A stretch of 64,000 bases of DNA from Loigolactobacillus rennini DSM 20253 (lineage in GTDB: Bacteria > Bacillota > Bacilli > Lactobacillales > Lactobacillaceae), in the NCBI RefSeq assembly GCF_001436505.1, contig NZ_AYYI01000022.1:1-64000 (forward strand), in the 5' to 3' direction. Positions 57,660 to 64,000 of this stretch are shown piece by piece; the stretch's first letter is position 1, and each line of letters starts with the position of its first letter. The notes beneath the pieces were generated by a model. It did not search any database, was not told the DNA's origin, and saw nothing but the letters and a program-made list of their open reading frames with translations. Both the position numbers and the translations under genes were made by a program.

Positions 57660-58598
57660 ATGCTTAAACAGTTAGTTTTTGGCCACAAGAATCCTGATAC
57701 CGATGCCATTGTGGCAGCAATTGCATTCAGTCACTTAGAAAATCAGTTAGGTGAAAATACTGAACCGGTTGCGTTAGGGAAACCAAATGATGAAACTAAG
57801 TTTGTGTTGGCTCACTTTAAGCAACAAGCACCACGTGTAGTTACATCAGTGGCTGATGAAGTCAAAGCCGTGATGTTAGTGGATCACAATGAGGCGCAGC
57901 AAAGTGTTGCAGACCGTGATAAAGTGCAAGTTACCAAGGTCGTGGATCACCACCGGATTGCAAACTTCGACACTTCAAAGCCGCTTTATTATCGGGCAGA
58001 ACCAGTTGGCTGTACCAGCACAATCATCACTAAACTTTATCATGAAAACCAGGTAGAAATTCCAGAAAAAATTGCTGGTTTAATGTTATCAGCAATCATT
58101 TCAGATACTTTATTATTAAAATCACCAACAACCACGGATGATGATAAAAAAGTAGTTCAGGAATTAGCCGAAATTGCTCACATTGATGCCAATCAATACG
58201 GTGTTGAAGAATTACGTGCTGGGACCAATGTTGATGACAAATCAGCAGCTGATTTAATTGCATCTGACGCAAAATCATTTACTATGAATGGCAAAAGCGT
58301 TCGGGTTGCACAAATTAACACTGTCGATGTTAATGATGTCTTTAAACGGCAAGCTGAATTTGAAAGTGCAATTAAAGATTCTTTAACGACCAACAACTAC
58401 GATTTATTCTTCTTAATGGTAACTAACATTTTAGATAGTAATACGGAAGCATTGGTTCTAGGAACACCGACAGAACCCGTTGAAACTGCGTTTAAGCAAA
58501 AGCTGTCTGCACAACAACGGTTAGCATTACCAGGTGTCGTATCACGAAAGAAACAAGTTGTGCCGCCACTAACAGCAGCATTTGATGAAACAAAATAG
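57660..58598 (+). CDS. ppaC: manganese-dependent inorganic pyrophosphatase
   Basis: Family II (DHH) pyrophosphatase that hydrolyses PPi to drive biosynthesis. The 312 residues carry FGHKNPDTDAI near 7-16 (metal-binding His, Asp, Asp), VDHNE near 76, VVDHHRI near 96 and the C-terminal DHHA2 domain with SRKKQVVPPL near the end. The ATG at 57660 lies 11 nt after AAGGAG. A GTG within the SD could extend it by four residues but is unlikely. A strong terminator follows. Confidence 0.97.
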   Translation: MLKQLVFGHKNPDTDAIVAAIAFSHLENQLGENTEPVALGKPNDETKFVLAHFKQQAPRVVTSVADEVKAVMLVDHNEAQQSVADRDKVQVTKVVDHHRIANFDTSKPLYYRAEPVGCTSTIITKLYHENQVEIPEKIAGLMLSAIISDTLLLKSPTTTDDDKKVVQELAEIAHIDANQYGVEELRAGTNVDDKSAADLIASDAKSFTMNGKSVRVAQINTVDVNDVFKRQAEFESAIKDSLTTNNYDLFFLMVTNILDSNTEALVLGTPTEPVETAFKQKLSAQQRLALPGVVSRKKQVVPPLTAAFDETK

Positions 58599-58623
58599 TT
58601 AGTTTATCAGTGTTATCTGTGAT

Positions 58624-58658
58624 AAAAACGTCAGTAATTTAATTACTGACGTTTTTTT
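58624..58658 (+). terminator. terminator after ppaC
   Basis: Near-perfect dyad AACGTCAGTAATT / AATTACTGACGTT (58627-58653) flanked by A5 and T7. Confidence 0.95.
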
Positions 58659-58743
58659 ATTGAGCAATAATTAAGTTAATCACACAAAAAATACCTAAAA
58701 ATTGACGTTTTCCTGCTAAAAAAAGATGTTAGACACTACTTTG

Positions 58744-58749
58744 TATAAT
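58744..58749 (+). promoter_or_regulatory. orphan -10 element in the ppaC-degV gap
   Basis: A perfect TATAAT inside the palindrome-like TATAATATATATTAT (58744-58758) points rightward into about 95 bp with no gene before a terminator. No good -35 is seen. The interval 58659-58843 holds no open frame longer than 10 codons with an SD. It may be only AT-rich sequence or the start of a short RNA. Confidence 0.25.
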
Positions 58750-58843
58750 ATATATTATGTAAACTAGGATGAAAATTGATTTGATGCAACTGCTTAATTA
58801 GGATTTTGAATTAACCGCCCTCTCACTTTAACTATATTGTTGA

Positions 58844-58874
58844 ATAAAAAAGACACGTTTTAAAACGTGTCTTT
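58844..58874 (-). terminator. terminator of the second degV gene
   Basis: A perfect 26-bp palindrome AAAGACACGTTTT / AAAACGTGTCTTT (58849-58874) with a T6 run on the minus strand. Confidence 0.92.
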
Positions 58875-58891
58875 AAACTTAAAATTCTTTT

Positions 58892-59758
58892 TTAATTATT
58901 TTTTTCGTCTTTTAGCCAGCCAATTGCAATGGCTTTTTCACCTAAATGCGTTCCGATTACTGGACCAAAATAGCTAATATCAAAACGAACTTGCGGAAAT
59001 TTTTCTTGTAGTTCTTCTTGCCACTTAACGGCGGCTTGCTGATCATTAGCATGAATCACAAACGCATGGATCGGATAATCAACTTGTTTAATAGCTTGTG
59101 CAAAAAGCTCTTCAACACGTGCATAGGCTTTTTTTATTGACCGAATTTTCTCAAATGCAACAATTTTATGTGATTGATCATCAAAAGTTAAAATGGGTTT
59201 AATCCGCAACATGCTGCCCAGAAATGCTGATGCATTAGATAAGCGGCCGCCACGGACCAAATTCTGCAGATCATTCACGATGAAGTATTCATTAGTAGTT
59301 GCACGTAAGGCATCTAACCGTGCTAAAATCTGATCTGCTGTTTTACCTGAATTTGCCATTTTAGCGGCAGTTAAAACTAATTCTCCCATTAACATAACCG
59401 TAATTTGGGAATCATAAGGAATAACGTGCGTATTTTTAACTAATTTTGCGGCATTCTTAAGGTTATCAACCAATCCAGAGATGGTGCTAGCCAAATGAAT
59501 GCTGATAACAGTATCGTAACCTTGATCACCAAGATGTTCATATACAGCAACCATTTGTCCAAGCGATGGCTGTGCCGTGCTTGGGAAAGCCTTAGAATGG
59601 CGTAATTTAGCGTAAAAATCAGCAGTTGAAATATCTACGCCTTCGTTATAGGTTTGACCATCTAAAATAACCGGGATTGGAACCACTGTGATATTATTTT
59701 CATCAATCAATTGCTGGGGTAAGTATGCTGTACTATCGGTCACAACAGCAATCTTCAT
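58892..59758 (-). CDS. DegV-family fatty-acid-binding protein (second copy)
   Basis: 288 residues. The family start KIAVVTDSTAYLPQ, the lipid-site motif STAQPSLGQM near 79 and the RGGRLSNASAFLGS segment near 169 are present. It differs markedly from the copy at 33193, so the two probably bind different fatty acids, as FakB1 and FakB2 do (inference). ATG start with SD AGTAGGTG. It is a single-gene unit with its own terminator and an extended -10 upstream. Confidence 0.92.
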   Translation of the reverse strand: MKIAVVTDSTAYLPQQLIDENNITVVPIPVILDGQTYNEGVDISTADFYAKLRHSKAFPSTAQPSLGQMVAVYEHLGDQGYDTVISIHLASTISGLVDNLKNAAKLVKNTHVIPYDSQITVMLMGELVLTAAKMANSGKTADQILARLDALRATTNEYFIVNDLQNLVRGGRLSNASAFLGSMLRIKPILTFDDQSHKIVAFEKIRSIKKAYARVEELFAQAIKQVDYPIHAFVIHANDQQAAVKWQEELQEKFPQVRFDISYFGPVIGTHLGEKAIAIGWLKDEKNN

Positions 59759-59796
59759 AATTGGACACCTACTTTAATTTTCATCTCTAAATAATA

Positions 59797-59805
59797 ACTA
59801 TACCA
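59797..59805 (-). promoter_or_regulatory. extended -10 promoter of the second degV gene
   Basis: TGG-TATAGT on the minus strand, about 40 nt before the start codon. Confidence 0.45.
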
Positions 59806-59861
59806 TAATATCAAGTATCTCACATCTGAAATAGCGAAAATAATCCTTACCCACTGCTTCT

Positions 59862-60278
59862 TTACCCACCCTTTTTTGTCAATAAACGTTCTGAGCTGGT
59901 GATTAATCGGTTTAATAAAACTTTCAATAATTGTTTCTCTTCAGCTGACCAGTTAGCAAAGATTGCCTGTTCATAATCTTGCATTGCAGATTTAAAATCA
60001 TTTAGTTTCGATCGTCCTAATTTTGTGATTACAAAACGTCGCTTACGACGATCATTTTGTACAGCTTGTTTAATCACCAAGTCACGTTGAGCCATTGCTT
60101 TTAACTGTCTGCTTAAAGTTGACATATCTAAATTTGTTTGCCGACATAATTCCAATAATGTTTGGTCGGAACTATTTAGGTACATTAATAACTTAATATC
60201 TGCTTGTCGTAACGTTAATTTTTGATAAAGCTGTTGTTCAAAATTATATTGCACCTGCTGAAATTGTTTTAAGGCCAT
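59862..60278 (-). CDS. MarR-family transcriptional regulator
   Basis: 138 residues. The winged HTH is visible: SDQTLLELCRQTNLDMSTLSR as recognition region and the wing NDRRKRRF, with dimerisation helices at both ends. Ligand unknown. It has no Cys, so a thiol-oxidation sensor of the OhrR type is unlikely. The ATG at 60278 has a poor SD (AAAGCAG), and the best SD GGAGG lies about 30 nt upstream, so the start is uncertain. Three phased operators sit upstream. It diverges from rqcH. Confidence 0.87.
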   Translation of the reverse strand: MALKQFQQVQYNFEQQLYQKLTLRQADIKLLMYLNSSDQTLLELCRQTNLDMSTLSRQLKAMAQRDLVIKQAVQNDRRKRRFVITKLGRSKLNDFKSAMQDYEQAIFANWSAEEKQLLKVLLNRLITSSERLLTKKGG

Positions 60279-60319
60279 AAAACTGCTTTGAATGACAATT
60301 CACCTGCCTCCACACTTAA

Positions 60320-60374
60320 TTGTATCATGCAATAATCTACTTGTATTATACAATTAAAAGCTTGTACAATGCAA
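60320..60374. promoter_or_regulatory. three phased operators in the marR-rqcH gap
   Basis: TTGTATCATGCAA (60320-60332), TTGTATTATACAA (60341-60353) and TTGTACAATGCAA (60362-60374) are 13-bp near-palindromes whose centres are exactly 21 bp apart, two helical turns. They overlap the marR -10 and -35, so autorepression by cooperative binding is likely (inference). Confidence 0.75.
60345..60374 (-). promoter_or_regulatory. marR promoter
   Basis: On the minus strand TTGCAT (60369-60374), 18 bp, TATAAT (60345-60350). The second operator contains the -10 and the third contains the -35. Confidence 0.65.
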
Positions 60375-60397
60375 ACAAATGTTTAATGCTAACCATT

Positions 60398-60426
60398 TTG
60401 TCAGCTTTCAAGAAAACTAGTATACT
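60398..60426 (+). promoter_or_regulatory. rqcH promoter
   Basis: TTGTCA (60398-60403), 17 bp, TATACT (60421-60426). The nearest operator ends 23 bp upstream of the -35. Confidence 0.8.
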
Positions 60427-60465
60427 ATGACTTAACCGAGTATTTTATGAAAGTGAGGTGTAAAA

Positions 60466-62181
60466 ATGTCATTTGATGGTGTTTTTACGCACGCAATGAC
60501 TAATGAGCTGGCACCACTCCTAACTGGTGGCCGACTTAGCCGTATTAGCCAACCATATCCAAACGAATTAATTCTAACGCTAAGATCTAAACGACATAAC
60601 TATCCTTTATTATTATCAGCGCACCCAAGTTATGCGCGTTTACAGGTGACAGAAATTCCATTTGTTAATCCAGAAAAACCCACTAACTTCACCATGACTT
60701 TACGTAAATATTTAGATGGTGCTATTTTAAAAACAGTGCAACAAATGCAAAATGACCGGGTTGTTCATTTAACTTTTACTGCTCGTAATGAAATTGGTGA
60801 CTTAGAAGATTTAGTACTAGTTATCGAAATGATGGGACGACATAGTAATATTATTTTAGTGAATCAAGCCAATCATAAAATAATTGATACTATTCGCCAT
60901 GTGGGGCACGATCAAAACCGTTACCGCCTTTTACTACCTGGTGCTGAGTATATCGCACCGCCTAAGCAATCATTGGCAAATCCTTTTCAAGAAAATAAAC
61001 CCTTTTATCTATCGCTACCTAAAACTGCAGATATTTTTGCTCAAGCTAAACAACTGCAAAAGACCTATCAAGGCTTTGGATTCGATACTGCAGTTGAACT
61101 TGCAACGCGCTTAAACCAAGCGACAGACAAACAAAGCACTTGGCAGAATTTTTTTGCCACAATAGCTCAAAAACCGGAACCAACTATTACAGAAGACACT
61201 AACAAGAAAAAAAGACAGTTTTCTCCTTGCAAATTTGTCAGTGAATCTGGCAAACAGACAACTTACCCGTCACTCAGTTTGATGTTAGATGATTTTTACC
61301 GCAATAAGGCGCAATTAGATCGAGTTCGGCAGCAAGGTAGTGAACTCATTCGCTTGGTTCATAATGAAATAAAGAAAAATAAGAAGAAATATCGTAAATT
61401 AGAAAAGACATTAGCTAATTCTGAAAAGGCGGATACCTATCGAATTAAGGGCGAGCTACTAACAACCTATTTAAATCACGTTAAACGTGGAATGACCACA
61501 ATAACCTTGCCTAATTTTTATGCTGCTGAAAAGCCCACTAAAATTAGCTTGTCTAATCAACTATCACCATCACAAAACGCGCAGAAATATTTTACTAAAT
61601 ACCAAAAGCTCAAGCATGCGGTCCATTTTGTTAAACAACAACTCGGTGAAACTCAGGCTGAAATCGATTATTTTCAGGGAATTTTAACGCAAATTGAAAT
61701 TGCTGCGCCTGAAGATTTACAAGATATTCAGACTGAGCTACGCCAACAAGGCTATTTGAAATCAAAACAGAAGCAAAAAAAGCGGCGGCATAAACTCAGC
61801 CAGCCGGAAGCTTTTTATGCTAGTGATGGCACCAAAATTTTAGTTGGCAAAAATAATCTGCAAAATGATCGTTTAACACTAAAGAAGGCACGAAAAACAG
61901 ATATTTGGTTGCATACAAAAAATATTCCTGGTTCTCATGTTGTTATTATGGCTGCTGATCCTAGTGAAACAACCAAATTAGAAGCTGCTAATCTCGCGGC
62001 CTATTATTCTAAAGCACGGTTATCTGCATCTGTGCCAGTTGATGTGGTTGCTATTAAAAAGGTGCACAAACCTAAAGGTGCAAAACCTGGTTTTGTCATT
62101 TATACTGGACAAAAAACATTGTCTGTTACTCCTGACGAAAAATTGGTTCAAAAGTTACGGCAACCACCTATGAAAAAATAG
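60466..62181 (+). CDS. rqcH: ribosome quality-control factor RqcH (NFACT family)
   Basis: Binds stalled 50S-peptidyl-tRNA complexes and adds C-terminal Ala tails. The 571 residues comprise NFACT-N (about 1-190) with Asp97-Arg98 in the NDR motif that Ala-tailing requires, a helix-hairpin region, a long coiled coil (about 290-430) and the C-terminal NFACT-R domain (ILVGKNNLQNDRLT, then WLHTKNIPGSHVVI). It was formerly annotated as a fibronectin-binding protein (FbpA). SD GTGAGGTG, own promoter and terminator. Confidence 0.96.
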   Translation: MSFDGVFTHAMTNELAPLLTGGRLSRISQPYPNELILTLRSKRHNYPLLLSAHPSYARLQVTEIPFVNPEKPTNFTMTLRKYLDGAILKTVQQMQNDRVVHLTFTARNEIGDLEDLVLVIEMMGRHSNIILVNQANHKIIDTIRHVGHDQNRYRLLLPGAEYIAPPKQSLANPFQENKPFYLSLPKTADIFAQAKQLQKTYQGFGFDTAVELATRLNQATDKQSTWQNFFATIAQKPEPTITEDTNKKKRQFSPCKFVSESGKQTTYPSLSLMLDDFYRNKAQLDRVRQQGSELIRLVHNEIKKNKKKYRKLEKTLANSEKADTYRIKGELLTTYLNHVKRGMTTITLPNFYAAEKPTKISLSNQLSPSQNAQKYFTKYQKLKHAVHFVKQQLGETQAEIDYFQGILTQIEIAAPEDLQDIQTELRQQGYLKSKQKQKKRRHKLSQPEAFYASDGTKILVGKNNLQNDRLTLKKARKTDIWLHTKNIPGSHVVIMAADPSETTKLEAANLAAYYSKARLSASVPVDVVAIKKVHKPKGAKPGFVIYTGQKTLSVTPDEKLVQKLRQPPMKK

Positions 62182-62193
62182 TCAAATTTAATT

Positions 62194-62237
62194 AAAAATA
62201 GCGAGTCATCTACTCATTTAGATGACTCGCTATTTTT
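62194..62237. terminator. bidirectional terminator between rqcH and carB
   Basis: A 19-bp arm pair AAAAATAGCGAGTCATCTA (62194-62212) / its complement (62219-62237). It overlaps the carB stop codon by two bases. Confidence 0.95.
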
Positions 62238-64000
62238 AAGTTAATGGCGTTGTTGTAAATGTTCGCGATTCTAAAACCCGCAAAATGGCATTGGTAGTAT
62301 CTAATGATGTGAATAAAGGAATCCCATATTTAATCGCGGTCTGACGAATTTGAAAGACACTGATGGCCGTTTGTGTTGTTGTTGCTTCAGTATTTACCAC
62401 TGCTTGAATTTTTCCGGCCGCCAAAGCAGTTAAAATATTTTGCGCGCCTCCTGCTTTTACTGGGGCCATCGGTGCTACCTTCACCCCTACTTGCTTAAAA
62501 TACGACGCTGTATCAGCAGTGGCTGCAATGCGAAATCCAATTTCATAAAAACGTTTTGCCAAATCCACTGCAACAATTTTATCTGCTGGATTAACGGTAA
62601 ATAAAATAGTCCCAAAATTAGGTAAGTGTAATTTACAAGCAACAAAGGCTTTATACAACGCTTTTTCTAAGGTTAAATCACTACCAATCACTTCGCCAGT
62701 TGATTTCATCTGTGGCCCTAAAAAACTATCTACATTTTTTAACTGGGCAAATGAAAACATCGGTGCCTTGATAAAAACAGTTGATTTTGGTGTCAAGAGG
62801 GCTTGCTGATAGCCTAGTTCATTCAAATTAGTGCCCAATAAAACTTGAACTGCTAAATTAGTAATTGGACAACCTGTTGCTTGACTCAAAAAAGGAACTG
62901 TCCGATTTGCATAAGGTTTAAGGGCGATCACATAAAGTTGATTTTGGCTAAGAATGAACTGAATATTCATAATGCCACGATAATTCAATTTACGAATAAT
63001 ATTTTGACTAATGGTTAACATTTGTGTTTGATATTTTTTGGATAATGATTGTGGCGGATATACAGCAAGCGAATCCCCTGTATGAATGCTGGTTCGCTCA
63101 ATGTATTCCAAAATTCCTGGGATTAACACCTGTTGTCCATCAGCAATCACATCTAAGGTATATTTTTGTCCCTTTAAGTAATGCGTTAATAACGCGCCAG
63201 ATTTTAAATTAGCTGCATGTTTCGCCCAATAAGCAGCTAATTCCGCTGGTTGGTCAAATTGCCGTACAAGTTGTTGATAGTGGGTATGATTAACATGTAA
63301 TAAAACCGGATAAGTCATTTCTGCTGCTAATTTTAAAGCTGTTGCTTGATTATCAACCATACTACTTTTCGGTTGCGGCATCATAAGCTGTAATGTTTCT
63401 TGACGCAAATAACGGCCTTGATCATAAAGCGGCGCATTTTTTTCTGTTCGACCTAAAATCTTAATGCCAGCTGCGAGTAAAGTCTGCGTTAATTTTAAGC
63501 CAGTACGCCCGCTAAATTGAACTAAAGCACCAACTGGCTGTTCTAATGCAACAATGTTTAAAACTTCCTCTGTAGTCAGTGGTTCGAAATAAAGTTTATC
63601 TGCCAGCATAAAATCAGTAGAAACGGCAGCTGGATTATCATTAACAACAATTGCTTGATAACCAGCTTGCTGCACCGCTTTAATGGCTTGAACAGTTAAA
63701 TAATCAAATTCTGCTCCTTGACCAATTCTAGCCGGTCCAGCACCCAAGATTAAAATTGCTGGTTTAGCTGTTGCTTGACTCTCATTTTCAGTTTCATAGG
63801 TGCTGTAGTAATAAGGGTGCTTAGCTGGCCACTCACCTGCACAACTATCAACCATCTTATAAACTGGCCAAATATCTGCTTCCCGTCGCATTTTTCTTAA
63901 TTGATCCACCGACATTTGCCATAAGTGGCTAATGTTAACGTCCGTAAAACCATAACGTTTGGCCAACCGCAGACTCGCTAAATCTCCCTTCTTGGCTTTT
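62236..64000 (-). CDS. carB: carbamoyl-phosphate synthase large subunit, 3' part, with degenerate C-terminal ATP-grasp
   Basis: The reading frame is open to the window edge; the 587 visible residues are roughly the C-terminal 55 per cent. In order they hold the end of the oligomerisation domain (VYKMVDSCAGEW), the second synthetase half (GAGPARIGQGAEFDYLTV) and the allosteric MGS domain (IRQTAIKYGIPLFTSLDT). The family segments that bind ATP and Mg in this half are altered. VRPSYVLGG is replaced by LLHVNHTHY, EVNPRASRT by ALKPYANRT and GGQT by SGRT. The Gln ligand (IQF) and HTGDS remain. The second phosphorylation, of carbamate, may thus be lost. The N-terminal half is outside the window. Confidence 0.85.
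   Translation of the reverse strand, partial: KAKKGDLASLRLAKRYGFTDVNISHLWQMSVDQLRKMRREADIWPVYKMVDSCAGEWPAKHPYYYSTYETENESQATAKPAILILGAGPARIGQGAEFDYLTVQAIKAVQQAGYQAIVVNDNPAAVSTDFMLADKLYFEPLTTEEVLNIVALEQPVGALVQFSGRTGLKLTQTLLAAGIKILGRTEKNAPLYDQGRYLRQETLQLMMPQPKSSMVDNQATALKLAAEMTYPVLLHVNHTHYQQLVRQFDQPAELAAYWAKHAANLKSGALLTHYLKGQKYTLDVIADGQQVLIPGILEYIERTSIHTGDSLAVYPPQSLSKKYQTQMLTISQNIIRKLNYRGIMNIQFILSQNQLYVIALKPYANRTVPFLSQATGCPITNLAVQVLLGTNLNELGYQQALLTPKSTVFIKAPMFSFAQLKNVDSFLGPQMKSTGEVIGSDLTLEKALYKAFVACKLHLPNFGTILFTVNPADKIVAVDLAKRFYEIGFRIAATADTASYFKQVGVKVAPMAPVKAGGAQNILTALAAGKIQAVVNTEATTTQTAISVFQIRQTAIKYGIPLFTSLDTTNAILRVLESRTFTTTPLT

Overview
This window is core chromosome of a low-to-mid GC lactic acid bacterium, almost certainly Lactobacillaceae. 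The gene order is the lactobacillus one: dnaE-pfkA-pyk, fur-xerD-ribT-scpA-scpB-rluB, cmk-rpsA-der-hup, cca-ABC-F-thyA-dfrA, rbgA-rnhB-dprA-topA-trmFO-xerC-hslV-hslU and plsY<>parE-parC. SD sequences are strong, many starts are TTG or GTG, and extended -10 promoters (TGn before the -10) are common. The genus cannot be fixed from the sequence alone. I saw no rRNA, tRNA, IS element, prophage or CRISPR array.

Layout. 0.2-6.3 kb: trmK and a Nif3-like protein, pepT, then clpB behind a CtsR operator and a structured leader. 6.3-15.9 kb: a small DUF2929 membrane protein, dnaE, the glycolytic pair pfkA-pyk, a UPF0756 membrane protein, cvfB, fur and xerD. 16-25.4 kb: ribT, condensin partners scpA/scpB, rluB, ferredoxin, ypbB-recQ, a LysM protein, cmk, rpsA and der. 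25.4-35.9 kb: a repeat-bearing der-hup gap, hup, a TPR protein, a catalytically degenerate Xer-like recombinase, cca, an ABC-F ATPase, thyA-dfrA, degV and an envelope cluster. 35.9-47.4 kb: a carboxyl-terminal protease, rbgA, rnhB, dprA, topA, trmFO, xerC, hslVU and an aldose epimerase. 47.5-58.6 kb: plsY diverging from parE-parC, then pflB-pflA, a LysR regulator and ppaC. 58.7-64 kb: a second degV, a marR gene with a three-site operator array, rqcH, and the 3' part of a carB whose second ATP-grasp domain has lost conserved catalytic residues.

How the genes work together. Most encode information processing: replication, chromosome dimer resolution and segregation, topology, ribosome and tRNA maturation, and ribosome rescue. 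Pfk/Pyk feed pyruvate, which Pfl-Pfl activase can cleave when oxygen is absent. ClpB and HslUV supply protein quality control. No contiguous novel accessory island is evident. The unusual signals are the degenerate CarB domain, the phased MarR-type operators, the dead Xer-like protein, several leader or intergenic RNA structures (clpB, the LysM gene, dprA, pflB-pflA), a LexA-like box at parE, and repeats upstream of hup and pflB.
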